This document shows, one piece after another, positions 27,026 to 35,971 of a stretch of 64,000 nucleotides of DNA. Origin of the DNA: Arthrobacter globiformis (lineage in GTDB: Bacteria; Actinomycetota; Actinomycetes; Actinomycetales; Micrococcaceae). The DNA is taken from NCBI RefSeq assembly GCF_030818015.1, contig NZ_JAUSZX010000001.1, positions 2,418,001 to 2,482,000 on the forward strand, written 5' to 3'. Under the pieces are notes generated by a model. It was not told the origin of the DNA. It saw nothing but the letters and a program-made list of their open reading frames with translations, and made no database searches. Numbering within the stretch: the first letter of the stretch is position 1; each line of letters starts with the position of its first letter. The position numbers were made by a program, and so were the translations under genes.

Positions 27026-28411
27026 ATGGCAATAGGCAACGAGGCGTCAAAGACGACCGACCTCCGGACCTCGGCGTCCTCCCGCTTGACCGTTCAGGAA
27101 TTACTCAACCAAGCGCCGCTGGGCAACAGGCGCCGCGCGATCATCCTTCTCGGGTTCCTGACCATGACCCTCGAAGGAGTTGAAATCGGCCTGTGGGGAT
27201 TTATCTACCCCCAAATAGTCACCCAGTGGGGTACCTCGCTGGCAACAGTTACCACCATGGTGACACTGGGAGTTGTGGGGCTTACTGTCGGTTCGATGGT
27301 TGCCGGCCCGCTGTCCGACCAAATTGGGCGAAGGCTCCCCATCATCGTGGGTACGGCAGGATTCGGGCTCGCCACCCTAGGGGGCGCGCTGGCACAAAAC
27401 GACCAGACGTTAGGAATCTTCCGGGTGGTGGCATGCCTGTTCCTCGGAGCGGTTATGCCCCTGGTCATCACGCTCGTGGCTGAGTTCGCGCCTGAAAAGC
27501 GGAAGGCCGCCATTGTGGCCATCACGTTCACCGGCTTCCCACTGGGAACAATAGTCACTGGCCTCCTGGCATCAACCATCATTCCCACCCTGGGCTGGCA
27601 GTGGCTGCTCGGGACCGGAACACTCCTCGCCTTGATCCTTCTGCCAGCACTGCTGTGGGGCCTGCCGGAATCCACCGTATTCATGATTCGACGGGGAGGC
27701 CGGACAGAAAACGTGACGAAGGTGCTGAGTGCCATCATTCCCGGTTTCGACATGAAGAGGGTGGATCTGACAGGCGCAGTCCGCAGCGGCGGTGCCAAGC
27801 CGGTTGGCGGCGTCAGGGCGGTACTGTCCAAGAAACTTGTGCTGGTATCGCTGCTAATCTGGCTTTGCTACTTCATCTGCGCCGCAGTGGTTTATATGTT
27901 CCTGAACTACCTGCCGCTAATCGTCAAGCAACTTAATATCGACGCCGCCGGCACAGGCAATGTGGTGTCGCTGTTCGGCCTCGGCGGTGTGATCGGAGCT
28001 TTGGCCATTGGTTTTGCCATGGAGAAGCTGGGCAAATATGTATCCCTCGGTGCGGCCTTCACGCTGGCCGCCGGAGCGGCCTGGATCCTTGCGTCAGTCA
28101 ACCTGACCTTGCCCCTGCTGCTGGTTCTGGGCTTCACCATCGGCGTTGTGCTGGTGGGTGCCAACAGCGGCATGAACGCCCTGAGCACATCGGTTTTCCC
28201 CACTGAAGCCCGCGCAACCGGTGTGTCATGGATGCACAGCTTCGGCAAGGCCGGTTCCATCGTCAGCGGTCTGCTGGGTGGCGTGATGCTGGGCGCAGGA
28301 TGGGGCGTGGACCAGATCTTCTTCGCCCTGGCCATTCCGCTGCTGGCGGGAGCTGGGGCCGTGGGTGCAGTCAGGGCGATGACCACACGCCGTTCACGTG
28401 CAGACTCGTAA
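27026..28411 (+). CDS. MFS transporter, aromatic-acid/organic-acid symporter type
   Basis: The 461-residue, 12-helix protein has the MFS loop GPLSDQIGRRLPIIVG between helices 2 and 3, a second-half repeat (GFAMEKLGKYVSLG) and the helix 5 PxG-like FTGFPLGTIVTG. The order and length fit AAHS-type symporters (aromatic or other carboxylates). ATG 27026 follows AAAGGCGAA. It is a single-gene unit: a gene-poor stretch lies upstream and a hairpin terminator follows. The substrate cannot be read from the sequence; the catabolic genes downstream at 30-38 kb may be functionally linked. Confidence 0.88.
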   Translation: MAIGNEASKTTDLRTSASSRLTVQELLNQAPLGNRRRAIILLGFLTMTLEGVEIGLWGFIYPQIVTQWGTSLATVTTMVTLGVVGLTVGSMVAGPLSDQIGRRLPIIVGTAGFGLATLGGALAQNDQTLGIFRVVACLFLGAVMPLVITLVAEFAPEKRKAAIVAITFTGFPLGTIVTGLLASTIIPTLGWQWLLGTGTLLALILLPALLWGLPESTVFMIRRGGRTENVTKVLSAIIPGFDMKRVDLTGAVRSGGAKPVGGVRAVLSKKLVLVSLLIWLCYFICAAVVYMFLNYLPLIVKQLNIDAAGTGNVVSLFGLGGVIGALAIGFAMEKLGKYVSLGAAFTLAAGAAWILASVNLTLPLLLVLGFTIGVVLVGANSGMNALSTSVFPTEARATGVSWMHSFGKAGSIVSGLLGGVMLGAGWGVDQIFFALAIPLLAGAGAVGAVRAMTTRRSRADS

Positions 28412-28479
28412 GGCGGCCTGCATTTACCGACCCTGATCGTCGCATGGTCACCGGACCGCAGCGATACAGAGTCCAATTC

Positions 28480-28515
28480 GAGCCACCTTGCTCCTGCTCC
28501 AGAGCAAGGTGGCTC
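28480..28515. terminator. hairpin after the MFS gene
   Basis: A perfect 14-bp stem (GAGCCACCTTGCTC and complement) with an 8-base loop, about 70 bases past the MFS stop. Confidence 0.75.
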
Positions 28516-28654
28516 GGCTGTTTGCGGAGCCAGCCGGAGAGCAGTTTCGGTGAACACAAACTTCCGGACGGGATACCGGCGGGCATGCAAGCTGAGTTTT
28601 AGGGGCGGTGAACCGTCTGGGGAACCCTTCTTCTCCTGCCTCATCTTGTTTGCC

Positions 28655-29335
28655 TTAGGCTGACGTGATGGGCACGAGCATGTGGGTGAGCCTCTCGGGG
28701 ATGGAGGCGGCCAGGGGCGCAGGTCCTTCGTGGAGCTGGGATCTGACTGTGAGGTTCTCCGGCAGCCAGGTAGTGCCTGCAGGAAGGGATTCACGGATCT
28801 GTTCCTCCAGTACCGGGGTCTCGCTGAAGCTGTGCAGGATGCCGGTGGTATATTCCTGGATCTGGCCGGTCAGGTGAGGTCGGACTACGTCCTTGTAGTG
28901 GGCTGAGAACCGTGTCCACCATGCCGCCCGCCCGGGCAGCCCCAGCCATTTTCCGGAACTGGCCTTTTGGTAATAAGCGGGGTCCCAAGAACGCTTGGGC
29001 GATGCTATTGCCTTTCGACCGTTCCATACGTAGCCTCTTCGTCCGCCACTCCAGCCGTAGTTCGCTGGCAGCGCCTCCGGCAGGTGCCGGCGGGAGAGGC
29101 GAGTGGCGTCCCGCACCGATGATTCCGTAGTGTCATGAACGACGACCTGGAACAAGGACCCCAGGCTGGAGTTCACAGCCGGGACCTCATCGGGGAGATC
29201 CTCCGGATCAAGAGGCTGTGGACCTTCCACCGTATAGCTGCTCCGGGCTCGCTTACCCCGTGAGACCAATCCCCGGGCAGCCCGCAGTACCTTGCGCCTG
29301 CCCCGCTCGGCGAGAACAGCGTTAGGCAGACACAA
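28655..29335 (-). CDS. hypothetical protein
   Basis: An open frame of up to 226 codons of unknown family. The C-terminal half (from about YKDVVRPHLTGQIQEYTTG to the end) has strong G/C bias at third positions, as real genes here do, while the middle is less biased. No domain, signal peptide or membrane segment is visible, and no good ribosome site supports the first ATG, so the true start may lie further in. It could be a decayed gene. It is flanked by hairpins on both sides. Confidence 0.4.
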   Translation of the reverse strand: MCLPNAVLAERGRRKVLRAARGLVSRGKRARSSYTVEGPQPLDPEDLPDEVPAVNSSLGSLFQVVVHDTTESSVRDATRLSRRHLPEALPANYGWSGGRRGYVWNGRKAIASPKRSWDPAYYQKASSGKWLGLPGRAAWWTRFSAHYKDVVRPHLTGQIQEYTTGILHSFSETPVLEEQIRESLPAGTTWLPENLTVRSQLHEGPAPLAASIPERLTHMLVPITSA

Positions 29336-29390
29336 GGACCTCCGAGTGGAGTTGGACTCTCAGCAAGTCCCGCTCCACCCGGAGGTCCTT
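29334..29390. terminator. hairpin after the TDT transporter gene
   Basis: An 18-bp stem (AAGGACCTCCGAGTGGAG against its complement, one mismatch) with a 21-base loop, between the TDT stop at 29503 and the hypothetical gene. Confidence 0.65.
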
Positions 29391-29502
29391 CTTTGTCACT
29401 CCTGCACGCTCCAACTGTTTCCCACAACTCAAGCCCCGACGTCGGACATCGAGTTAGGCGCCTCCGCGCGGACTTTGCTTTGGTTACGGGTGCGCCGAAG
29501 CG

Positions 29503-30510
29503 TCAGCGCCGTGTCTTGGCCGGCGAACCCTGGACGAGCGTCTGTATTCCGATACCAAGGACAAAAGCCGTGGCAAGGCCTAAGAGGGCCCAGGAGATGA
29601 GTTCCGAGCCGGCGACGCCGAGGGTTCCGAGCCATCTGATGCCGTAGTTCGCCGACGTTGACACCGGGAAGGTGAAGATCCAGAACGTCAGCGAAAACGG
29701 CAGGCTGGCGTAGTGGGGGAGGAGAACCACCTGCATCAGAATCATCATGAGGAGGATTCCCGTGAGTCCTAACTGGATGATTCCGGAGCCCTCCGGGCGG
29801 ATGACTATCCAGGCAACGCAGGCCGTTGCGGGGGCGGCCAGGTACCCGGCCAAGACGGGCTTCAAGTCGTCCGGCATTTCAATCCCCGCCATGAAGCGCA
29901 CCGTCACCACCGTTCCGATCATCAGCCAGAAAAAACCACCGGTTCCCCAGGCAGCGATCGCCGCTTGAGTCCAACCCATGGTGCAGAAGCCGATGCTGGC
30001 GATGAAGGGACCTGCAGCGACGGGAAGCAGGTAACCCGGGTGAACCCATTCCAGGGTCACTCCGCCGGTCACCCAGTGGACCAGAAGTCTTGCTCCGAGG
30101 AGCGTGAGAGCGATGATGAAGAACAGGCACAGCGCGGACCAGAACACCTTGTTGTATTCGATGTAGTGACTGCTCAGGAGGATGCCCACCAGGGGAATGA
30201 AGGACGCCGACGGGCCGTTTCCGGGGTGTCTCAGTTCTTTGTCGAAGTGTCCCTTGGACGTGTACCGGAAACTTTTCGCCAGGTACCAGACAAGCAGGAC
30301 GGACCAGATACCGGCACTGATCCCGTAGAAGACTTCCGCTGGCCACGCGGGGGCATGAAGTGTCAGACGGGCTGCCTGCCAGGCGCCTCCCAACCCGGTG
30401 ATGCCCAGGGGAACGGCAAACACGTTGAAGGGGTGCGTCGCAGGCTTTGGCGGAGGTTCCGTGAGGAGATCGGGCTCCCGTGCTTCCGAAGCCGTCGCAA
30501 CGGGCCCCAT
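29503..30510 (-). CDS. TDT / SLAC1-family transporter (TehA-like anion or sulfite exporter)
   Basis: The integral membrane protein of about 335 residues has roughly ten helices, with the TDT pattern: FNVFAVPLGITGLGGAW at the start, HPGNGPSASFIPLVGILLSS, VHPGYLLPVAAGPFIASIGF, and MQVVLLPHYASLPFSLTFWI. The family includes tellurite-resistance TehA, plant SLAC1 anion channels and fungal sulfite pump Ssu1. ATG 30510 is used; GTG 30561 or TTG 30536 would overlap the upstream gene. It ends a three-gene minus-strand operon behind the MBL-fold hydrolase. A damaged second copy lies at 38.7-39.6 kb. Confidence 0.85.
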   Translation of the reverse strand: MGPVATASEAREPDLLTEPPPKPATHPFNVFAVPLGITGLGGAWQAARLTLHAPAWPAEVFYGISAGIWSVLLVWYLAKSFRYTSKGHFDKELRHPGNGPSASFIPLVGILLSSHYIEYNKVFWSALCLFFIIALTLLGARLLVHWVTGGVTLEWVHPGYLLPVAAGPFIASIGFCTMGWTQAAIAAWGTGGFFWLMIGTVVTVRFMAGIEMPDDLKPVLAGYLAAPATACVAWIVIRPEGSGIIQLGLTGILLMMILMQVVLLPHYASLPFSLTFWIFTFPVSTSANYGIRWLGTLGVAGSELISWALLGLATAFVLGIGIQTLVQGSPAKTRR

Positions 30511-30530
30511 CGTGGGCACCTGGCTGCTGG

Positions 30531-31382
30531 TCAACTGAGCAGTTTCAGGGCCGCACCCCACAACGCGCCGGGGTTTATCCGGTCAGGATGAAGCGCAAGC
30601 ATTGCCGAGAAGAACTCCTCCGGCGCTGGTTCCTCTGCCAGGAGCTTTGATGCGTCCAATAGGTACCCGCGGGTCTCTTGGATCTGTCCGGGCAGATCGG
30701 GCAATGCGGGGTTCTTGTGCCCGGCCACCACGAACTTTGGCTCGAGGCTCTCCGCGATATCAAGCGCTCCCAGCCAGGCTTCGAGACCCCCGTCCTGCGA
30801 CTCGGTCAGGTAGGGGTGGACCCCGTTATAGACGGCGTCCCCGGCTACCAGGAGCCCGATGGATGGAACGAACAGCATGGTGGTGTTGTCAGTGTCGGTG
30901 TGGCCCACTTCAATGATCTGCAGTTCATGACCCTCAAGTTCAAAGGACCCACTGTCGATTTGCTGGGTGACTGTGGTTGTGGGCGGAATCTGGTCCGGGA
31001 AAATCGAGTCCCAGAAGGAGGAGCGGAACCCGGGGGAGCCGTGCATGGCCATCTCCTGGAGCGTGCCCGGGGTTGCCAGTACTATGACGCCCGGAAACCG
31101 CTCTGCGAGGGGACCTGCACCGAACCAGTGGTCACCGTGGCCGTGGGTGATGTAGATGTGGCTGAGTGTCTTTCCCGATGCCTCGATCCAGTCCCCGACC
31201 TTCGTTGTCTGTTCCACCGTCATGGGCGGGTCAACCAGCACCGCGTTCTCCCGTCCGGAAATCAGTGTGGAGGACAGCGGGGACCAGATGCGCGGATCCC
31301 CGTTCGGGAGTGTTCCTCTACCCGTTTGAGGCAGGGTGCCGGAGACGAAGACGTCGTAAGCGAGTTCGGTTGTGGGTGCCAT
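30531..31382 (-). CDS. metallo-beta-lactamase-fold hydrolase
   Basis: The 283-residue protein has the MBL metal-site motif HGHGDHW (near residue 81), a further ligand His in VGHTDTDNTTM, GDAVYNGVHPY (bridging Asp) and AGHKNP (last His). So both metal sites look complete. The fold covers hydrolases of thioesters, lactones and persulfide-type substrates; this protein cannot be assigned to one. ATG 31382 is chosen; GTG 31394 is four codons upstream. It lies between a hydrolase gene and the TDT exporter on the same strand. Confidence 0.87.
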   Translation of the reverse strand: MAPTTELAYDVFVSGTLPQTGRGTLPNGDPRIWSPLSSTLISGRENAVLVDPPMTVEQTTKVGDWIEASGKTLSHIYITHGHGDHWFGAGPLAERFPGVIVLATPGTLQEMAMHGSPGFRSSFWDSIFPDQIPPTTTVTQQIDSGSFELEGHELQIIEVGHTDTDNTTMLFVPSIGLLVAGDAVYNGVHPYLTESQDGGLEAWLGALDIAESLEPKFVVAGHKNPALPDLPGQIQETRGYLLDASKLLAEEPAPEEFFSAMLALHPDRINPGALWGAALKLLS

Positions 31383-31415
31383 AGTATGTGTCACTTTCCC
31401 TGAAGTTCGTGGTGT

Positions 31416-32309
31416 TTAGAGATGCTGCAGAAACCAGTCGAGGGCGGCGGAACTTGAGTCTTCGAAGTTCTCGACGTAGGGCTCGAAGTGGCCGCCCGGA
31501 AGCATCACCAGGGATTTGGGCTCCTGGGCCTGTTCGTAGGCTTCCAGGGCCAGGTCCGTGCCTGTCAGTTCATCGTCAGCGGCCACGATGAAGAGCAGCG
31601 GCTTCGGCGAGACCCGTGAGGCCCAGACCCCGGGTTCGTAGAGGCGCGCTGCGCGGGTGGACTGCAACGTGACGGTGTTGTCCCAGCCGTATTCTTCCGG
31701 GCCGGGCTGCGTGTAGAAGCGCAGGGCGGAGGGTAGCCGGTATGCAGCAGGCTGGCTTGGATCACTGCTCACCACTGCGATCATCCTGGGTGCCTTACCA
31801 GCGGCCTGGTCCCTTTCGTCGTCGACGAAGGACTGTTCCAGCGCCGTCTTGGCGTCGCCTACCGTGCGCCGGGAACCAGCCACATAGCCGTTGATGGCGG
31901 GCACTTGGGACACGACTGCTTTGAGCCGCTGTTCCGTTGCTCCAAGAACCAGGGCGTGCCCGCCAGAGTAGCTGGAGCCCCACAGGCCTATGCGGGAGGC
32001 GTCTACCTCGGGCCTGTCCTCCAGATAGGTCACCGCGCGGCGCCAGTCCTTGATCTGCTGCCAGGGATTGATGTCGTGGCGAAGTTCCCCCTCGCTGGCG
32101 CCGAAATTCCGGTGGTCGTGGACCAGGACCACGAATCCGTTGTCGGCAAAGCGGGAGGCATAGGCGGCGAGCCCGTGGGCGCGTGTGCCGGCATAGCCGT
32201 GGGCCATGGTGATGGCGGGATGGGGTCCCGGGCCATCCGGAATGTAGAGCCAAGCGCGGAGCTTGATGCCACCCTCGGCGGTAAATTCAACATCCAGTCG
32301 TTCTGCCAT
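31416..32309 (-). CDS. alpha/beta hydrolase, dienelactone-hydrolase/peptidase-like
   Basis: The 297-residue enzyme begins with the strand pattern LDVEFTAEGGIKLRAWLYI and has MAHGYAGTRAHGL (oxyanion), a nucleophile elbow GLWGSSYSGGHALVLGA (Ser), FIVAADDELTGTDL (Asp) and LPGGHFEPY (His), the complete triad. This arrangement is typical of acetyl-xylan/CocE-like and DLH-like hydrolases. It is the first gene of the minus-strand operon and is divergent from the thiolase operon, sharing a 284-base promoter region with it. The start follows AGAGAGA-type purine-rich sequence. Confidence 0.86.
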   Translation of the reverse strand: MAERLDVEFTAEGGIKLRAWLYIPDGPGPHPAITMAHGYAGTRAHGLAAYASRFADNGFVVLVHDHRNFGASEGELRHDINPWQQIKDWRRAVTYLEDRPEVDASRIGLWGSSYSGGHALVLGATEQRLKAVVSQVPAINGYVAGSRRTVGDAKTALEQSFVDDERDQAAGKAPRMIAVVSSDPSQPAAYRLPSALRFYTQPGPEEYGWDNTVTLQSTRAARLYEPGVWASRVSPKPLLFIVAADDELTGTDLALEAYEQAQEPKSLVMLPGGHFEPYVENFEDSSSAALDWFLQHL

Positions 32310-32593
32310 GAGTCTCTCTTTTCTCTCCGGCGCTCGTGGCCGGGTGGACGTGAAAACCCGCGGGAGCCACGCCGCCCGCCGTGGGGAATCTTGGAACGAA
32401 TCAGTTGCGTGGTGGTTAAGGGCCTGAGCCCCGGTTTCAGCGGGAAGCTTCAGCCGTACGGGTGCAAGACGTGAAATAAGCGTACAGGATTAGGCTATGT
32501 CCTGCAACGATATTTTGGCGTATGCTCCTTTCACGGCCGCGGGCCGGCCCCCATTCCAGATTTCTTCACCTATGCACGGCGAAAGGCAGAACG

Positions 32594-33763
32594 ATGGCAG
32601 GCAGCTTCATTTACGACGGGATCCGGACCCCCTTCGGAAAATTCGGGAAGTCGTTGGCGGGCATCCGCCCCGACGATCTGGCCTCCCATGTCATCCGCGA
32701 GGTGGTGGACAGGCAGCCGGGGCTGGAAACGCAAAGGATTGATGAGGTGATTCTGGGCAACGCGAACGGCGCGGGAGAAGATAACCGCAACGTGGCGCGC
32801 ATGTCTGCGCTGCTCGCCGGGCTTCCGACGTCGGTGCCTGGCGTTACGGTCAATCGGCTGTGCGGTTCCGGCCTCGAGGCTGCCATCCAGGCCAGCCGAG
32901 CGGTGGAAATCGGCGATGCCGACCTGGTTGTCGCCGGGGGCGTCGAATCCATGAGCAGGGCGCCCTGGATCCTTGCAAAACCCGAGCGGGCCTTTCCTGC
33001 CGGCCCGGAAACTCTCCACAGTTCAACGCTGGGCTGGCGCATGGTCAACCCCAGGATGAACCAGGCCTGGACCATCTCCAATGGAGAAACGGCAGAAAAC
33101 CTCGCCGACAAGTTCGACATCTCAAGGACAGAACAGGACCAGTTTGCCGTTCGCAGCCACCGGCTGGCCGCGAAGGCCTGGTCCGAGGGCATCTACGACG
33201 ACGAGGTGGTGCCCCATCCGGATTCACAGCTCCTCACCGACGAGGGTGTCCGGCCCACTACCTCTGAGGAGGCCTTGGCCGGTCTGGCTCCGGCATTCCG
33301 CGACGGCGGTTCAGTCACTGCAGGCAATTCATCTCCGCTCAATGACGGGGCAGCAGCCATGCTTATCGGCCGCGAGGGCGCCCTGGAAACGGAACCCCTG
33401 GCACGCATCGTTTCACGCGGGGTGGCCGGCAACGATCCAGACATCTTCGGCATTGCGCCCGTGGAGGCCGCCAACCAGGCCCTGGCCCGGGCAGGGAAGA
33501 CCTGGGCCGACGTCGATGTCGTGGAGCTCAATGAAGCCTTCGCGGCCCAAAGCCTGGCATGCCTGCGGCTGTGGCCTGACCTGGATCCGGAGAAGGTGAA
33601 CATTCACGGTGGCGCGCTGGCCGTGGGGCACCCGCTGGGCGCGTCCGGCTCCCGCGTCCTGATCCACCTGGCGCGGGAGCTGAAACGCCGCGGGGGAGGG
33701 GTTGGAGTTGCCGCCATTTGCATCGGGGTGGGGCAAGGCCTCGCCGTTGTGCTGGAGCGCTAA
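32594..33763 (+). CDS. acetyl-CoA acyltransferase (thiolase)
   Basis: The 389-residue thiolase has the acylated Cys90 in NRLCGSGLEAAIQA, His346 in GGALAVGHPLGASGSR and the second Cys376 in CIGVGQG, so both half-reactions are possible. The opening FIYDGIRTPFGKFGKSL and length match beta-ketoadipyl-CoA / 3-ketoacyl-CoA thiolases. It should cleave a 3-ketoacyl-CoA to acetyl-CoA and a shorter acyl-CoA. ATG 32594 follows AAAGGCAGAACG; an earlier in-frame ATG at 32522 is not supported. It opens the plus-strand catabolic block. Confidence 0.93.
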   Translation: MAGSFIYDGIRTPFGKFGKSLAGIRPDDLASHVIREVVDRQPGLETQRIDEVILGNANGAGEDNRNVARMSALLAGLPTSVPGVTVNRLCGSGLEAAIQASRAVEIGDADLVVAGGVESMSRAPWILAKPERAFPAGPETLHSSTLGWRMVNPRMNQAWTISNGETAENLADKFDISRTEQDQFAVRSHRLAAKAWSEGIYDDEVVPHPDSQLLTDEGVRPTTSEEALAGLAPAFRDGGSVTAGNSSPLNDGAAAMLIGREGALETEPLARIVSRGVAGNDPDIFGIAPVEAANQALARAGKTWADVDVVELNEAFAAQSLACLRLWPDLDPEKVNIHGGALAVGHPLGASGSRVLIHLARELKRRGGGVGVAAICIGVGQGLAVVLER

Positions 33764-33976
33764 GCTGCGGTCCTGCCCTGCCTGCGGCCCTCCTTGAGGC
33801 TTTTTCGGATTCTGTACCCATAGTCTTGAATGACATAGGTAAAATAGGTACGCTTACTTCAGACTGATTCCACAGAAGCTCCAACACTTCCTTCGCCGGC
33901 TGCGCCGATGCAGCCTCAGGTCGCATTTCCTCTTGGGAACGCCAACACACACTCACAGGGAAAGATACAGGCCTCC

Positions 33977-34699
33977 ATGATCATCAACAGCGCTGACCTC
34001 GACGCCACACACTCCTACAAACTCCTCATCGGGAGCATCATTCCCCGGGCGATCGCTTGGGTGAGCACCATCTCTGAAGAGGGTGTGGCCAATCTTGCGC
34101 CCATCTCCTTCTTCACCGCGGTGGGACGAAAGCCGCCCATGGTGTCCATCTCGCTGCAGCCACGCTCAGACGGCACGACACTCAAGGACACGTTCGTCAA
34201 CATTCGCGAAACGGGCAACTTTGTGGTCAACGTGGCCACACTTCCGCAGGCTCACGCCCTGCACTCCTCCGCCTTCGAATTCCCCTCGGGAATCGACGAG
34301 TTTGAGGCGGTGGGGCTCGAAAAAGAGGCTTCGCAGGCCGTGACAGCACCCAGGATCAAAGATGCCCCTATTGCGATGGAATGCATCGTTAACCGCATCA
34401 TTCCCGTGGGCGACATGAACGACCACGTCGTCTGGGGCGAAGTGGTCCGTTTCCACATCAAGGACGAGCTGTACCTGGAACGGGGCCGGATTGACACTGC
34501 GGCGGTCACGGCTGTGGGCCGGCTGGCGGCTGAATACACCCTGGTGGAAAACGTGTTCACCACACCCCTTGAGGACGACCTCCTCAAGTCCAAACACAAG
34601 CAGCGCATGGCACGCCTGGACGGTCAGCCGGATGACTGGTCGCCAATTAATACAGCAGCCTGGTCGGCGTCCGGGTCCACCCTCGCCAAGGAGCAGTAA
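33977..34699 (+). CDS. flavin reductase family protein (DIM6/NTAB-like)
   Basis: The 240-residue protein shows the flavin-reductase split-barrel pattern: SYKLLIGSIIPRAIAWVSTI, GVANLAPISFFTAVGRKPPM, TLKDTFVNIRETGNFVVNVA, EFPSGIDEFEAVGLE and MECIVNRIIPVGDM. It is the form with an N-terminal HSYKLL and may bind FMN as prosthetic group. It could supply reduced flavin to a monooxygenase, but no monooxygenase gene is seen in the window. The next gene's GTG follows its TAA directly. Confidence 0.86.
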   Translation: MIINSADLDATHSYKLLIGSIIPRAIAWVSTISEEGVANLAPISFFTAVGRKPPMVSISLQPRSDGTTLKDTFVNIRETGNFVVNVATLPQAHALHSSAFEFPSGIDEFEAVGLEKEASQAVTAPRIKDAPIAMECIVNRIIPVGDMNDHVVWGEVVRFHIKDELYLERGRIDTAAVTAVGRLAAEYTLVENVFTTPLEDDLLKSKHKQRMARLDGQPDDWSPINTAAWSASGSTLAKEQ

Positions 34700-35914
34700 G
34701 TGACTACCGTAATGGAGCAGTTGCAGGAGCAGGATCCCTCCCTAACGGTGACTGGCAGCGGCGATGTGGCCGTGCTTTTCATCCACGGTTTCCTGGACGA
34801 TCAGAGTGTCTGGGACGACGTCGTCTCCGAACTCGCCACCGCGGACGCCCAACTGCTGAGGCTGGACTTGGCAGGGATGGGGGACCGGAGCGGGGATGAG
34901 GGCCCCTACAGTCTGCAGCGGTATGCCGACGACGTCGCCCGCGTCGTGGATGGGCTGGACAAGCCCGTAGTGATCGTCGCGCAAAGCATGGGAACGCTCG
35001 TGGCCGAGCTCGTGGGTGTCCGCCACCCGGACAAGGTGGTGGGCGCAGTATTCGTTACGCCCGTGCCGTTGGCGGGGACGCACCTTCCCGAGGAAGCTGT
35101 TGGTTCCTTCCGGCAGCTCGGTGGGGATGTAGAAGCGCAGCGCGGGGTTCGGATGTACCTGGGCGGCGGGTTGAACGAATTCGGCTTGGACAAGCTCACC
35201 TATATAGGCAGCCGCATCCGCCCGGAAGTGGTGACCCACCTTGTTGACTGCTGGAACGAGGGGATCCCGGACGCCCCTGAGAAGAGTGAATTTAGCTCAC
35301 CTGTATTAATAATCCGCGGTGAAGCCGACGGTTTCGCCACCGCTGAGCTGGTGTCTTCAGCGGTCGCCCCACGATTCCAGTACGTGAAGGAGGAAATACT
35401 CAGCGGGGCGGGCCACTGGCCTCACGTTCAGCAGCCCCAGAACGTGGCCGGACTCATCGGCCGCTTCCTCAAAGAAATTTCTGAAGGATCTGCCACTGCG
35501 CCCGGCGGGGCCGGCGCTCAAGGCTGGATCAACGCCTTTGCCAGCAAGTCCGCGGACGACTTTGGCGAGGCCTTCCACCGCGACGTTGTCCTTGAGGCTT
35601 CTGTCATCCGGTCTCCGATCACCGGCCGGGAGAACGTCAAAACGGTGATGAGCTCAGCCAGCTCCATTTACGAGTCCCTCGAGTTCACGCAGCAAACCGT
35701 TAATGGTCCGCGCACCTATCTTGAGTGGCAGGCGACGGCGTTCGGCGGGCTCAAGCTCTACGGAGTCACCGTCCTCACCAAGGACGAAGCCGGTCAGATC
35801 ATCTCCGCCGCCATCCACCACCGTCCGCTTGACGCAGCACTCCGCTTTTCGGCTGAACTCGGCAAGCGGATCGGGAAGGCCGTGGGTGAATCCCGGTTCT
35901 ACTCCGCCGACTGA
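34700..35914 (+). CDS. alpha/beta hydrolase fused to a C-terminal NTF2/SnoaL-like domain
   Basis: The 404-residue protein joins two domains. Residues about 15-255 are an alpha/beta hydrolase: VAVLFIHGFLDDQSVWDDV, LAGMGDRSG, VIVAQSMGTLVAELVGV (Ser in QSMG), LIIRGEADGFAT (Asp), LSGAGHWPHVQQP (His). Residues about 270-400 (INAFASKSADDFGEAFHRD, VLEASVIRSPITGRENVKTV, then YLEWQATAFGGLKLYGVTVL) have the NTF2-like pattern. The GTG start follows the previous stop with no gap, with AAGGAG just before it, so the genes are coupled. The fused domain may bind or position the substrate. Confidence 0.85.
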   Translation: MTTVMEQLQEQDPSLTVTGSGDVAVLFIHGFLDDQSVWDDVVSELATADAQLLRLDLAGMGDRSGDEGPYSLQRYADDVARVVDGLDKPVVIVAQSMGTLVAELVGVRHPDKVVGAVFVTPVPLAGTHLPEEAVGSFRQLGGDVEAQRGVRMYLGGGLNEFGLDKLTYIGSRIRPEVVTHLVDCWNEGIPDAPEKSEFSSPVLIIRGEADGFATAELVSSAVAPRFQYVKEEILSGAGHWPHVQQPQNVAGLIGRFLKEISEGSATAPGGAGAQGWINAFASKSADDFGEAFHRDVVLEASVIRSPITGRENVKTVMSSASSIYESLEFTQQTVNGPRTYLEWQATAFGGLKLYGVTVLTKDEAGQIISAAIHHRPLDAALRFSAELGKRIGKAVGESRFYSAD

Positions 35915-35971
35915 ATCGTGCGGCCCTCAGCCGGTTTGCAAACCACTTCCTCAACGAAAGGGCCTAAGCCA

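Noticed and set aside
28655..29335. Transposase assignment for the hypothetical gene
   Set aside because: No DDE or Tyr/Ser recombinase motif can be found; the hairpins on both sides look like terminators, not IS ends.
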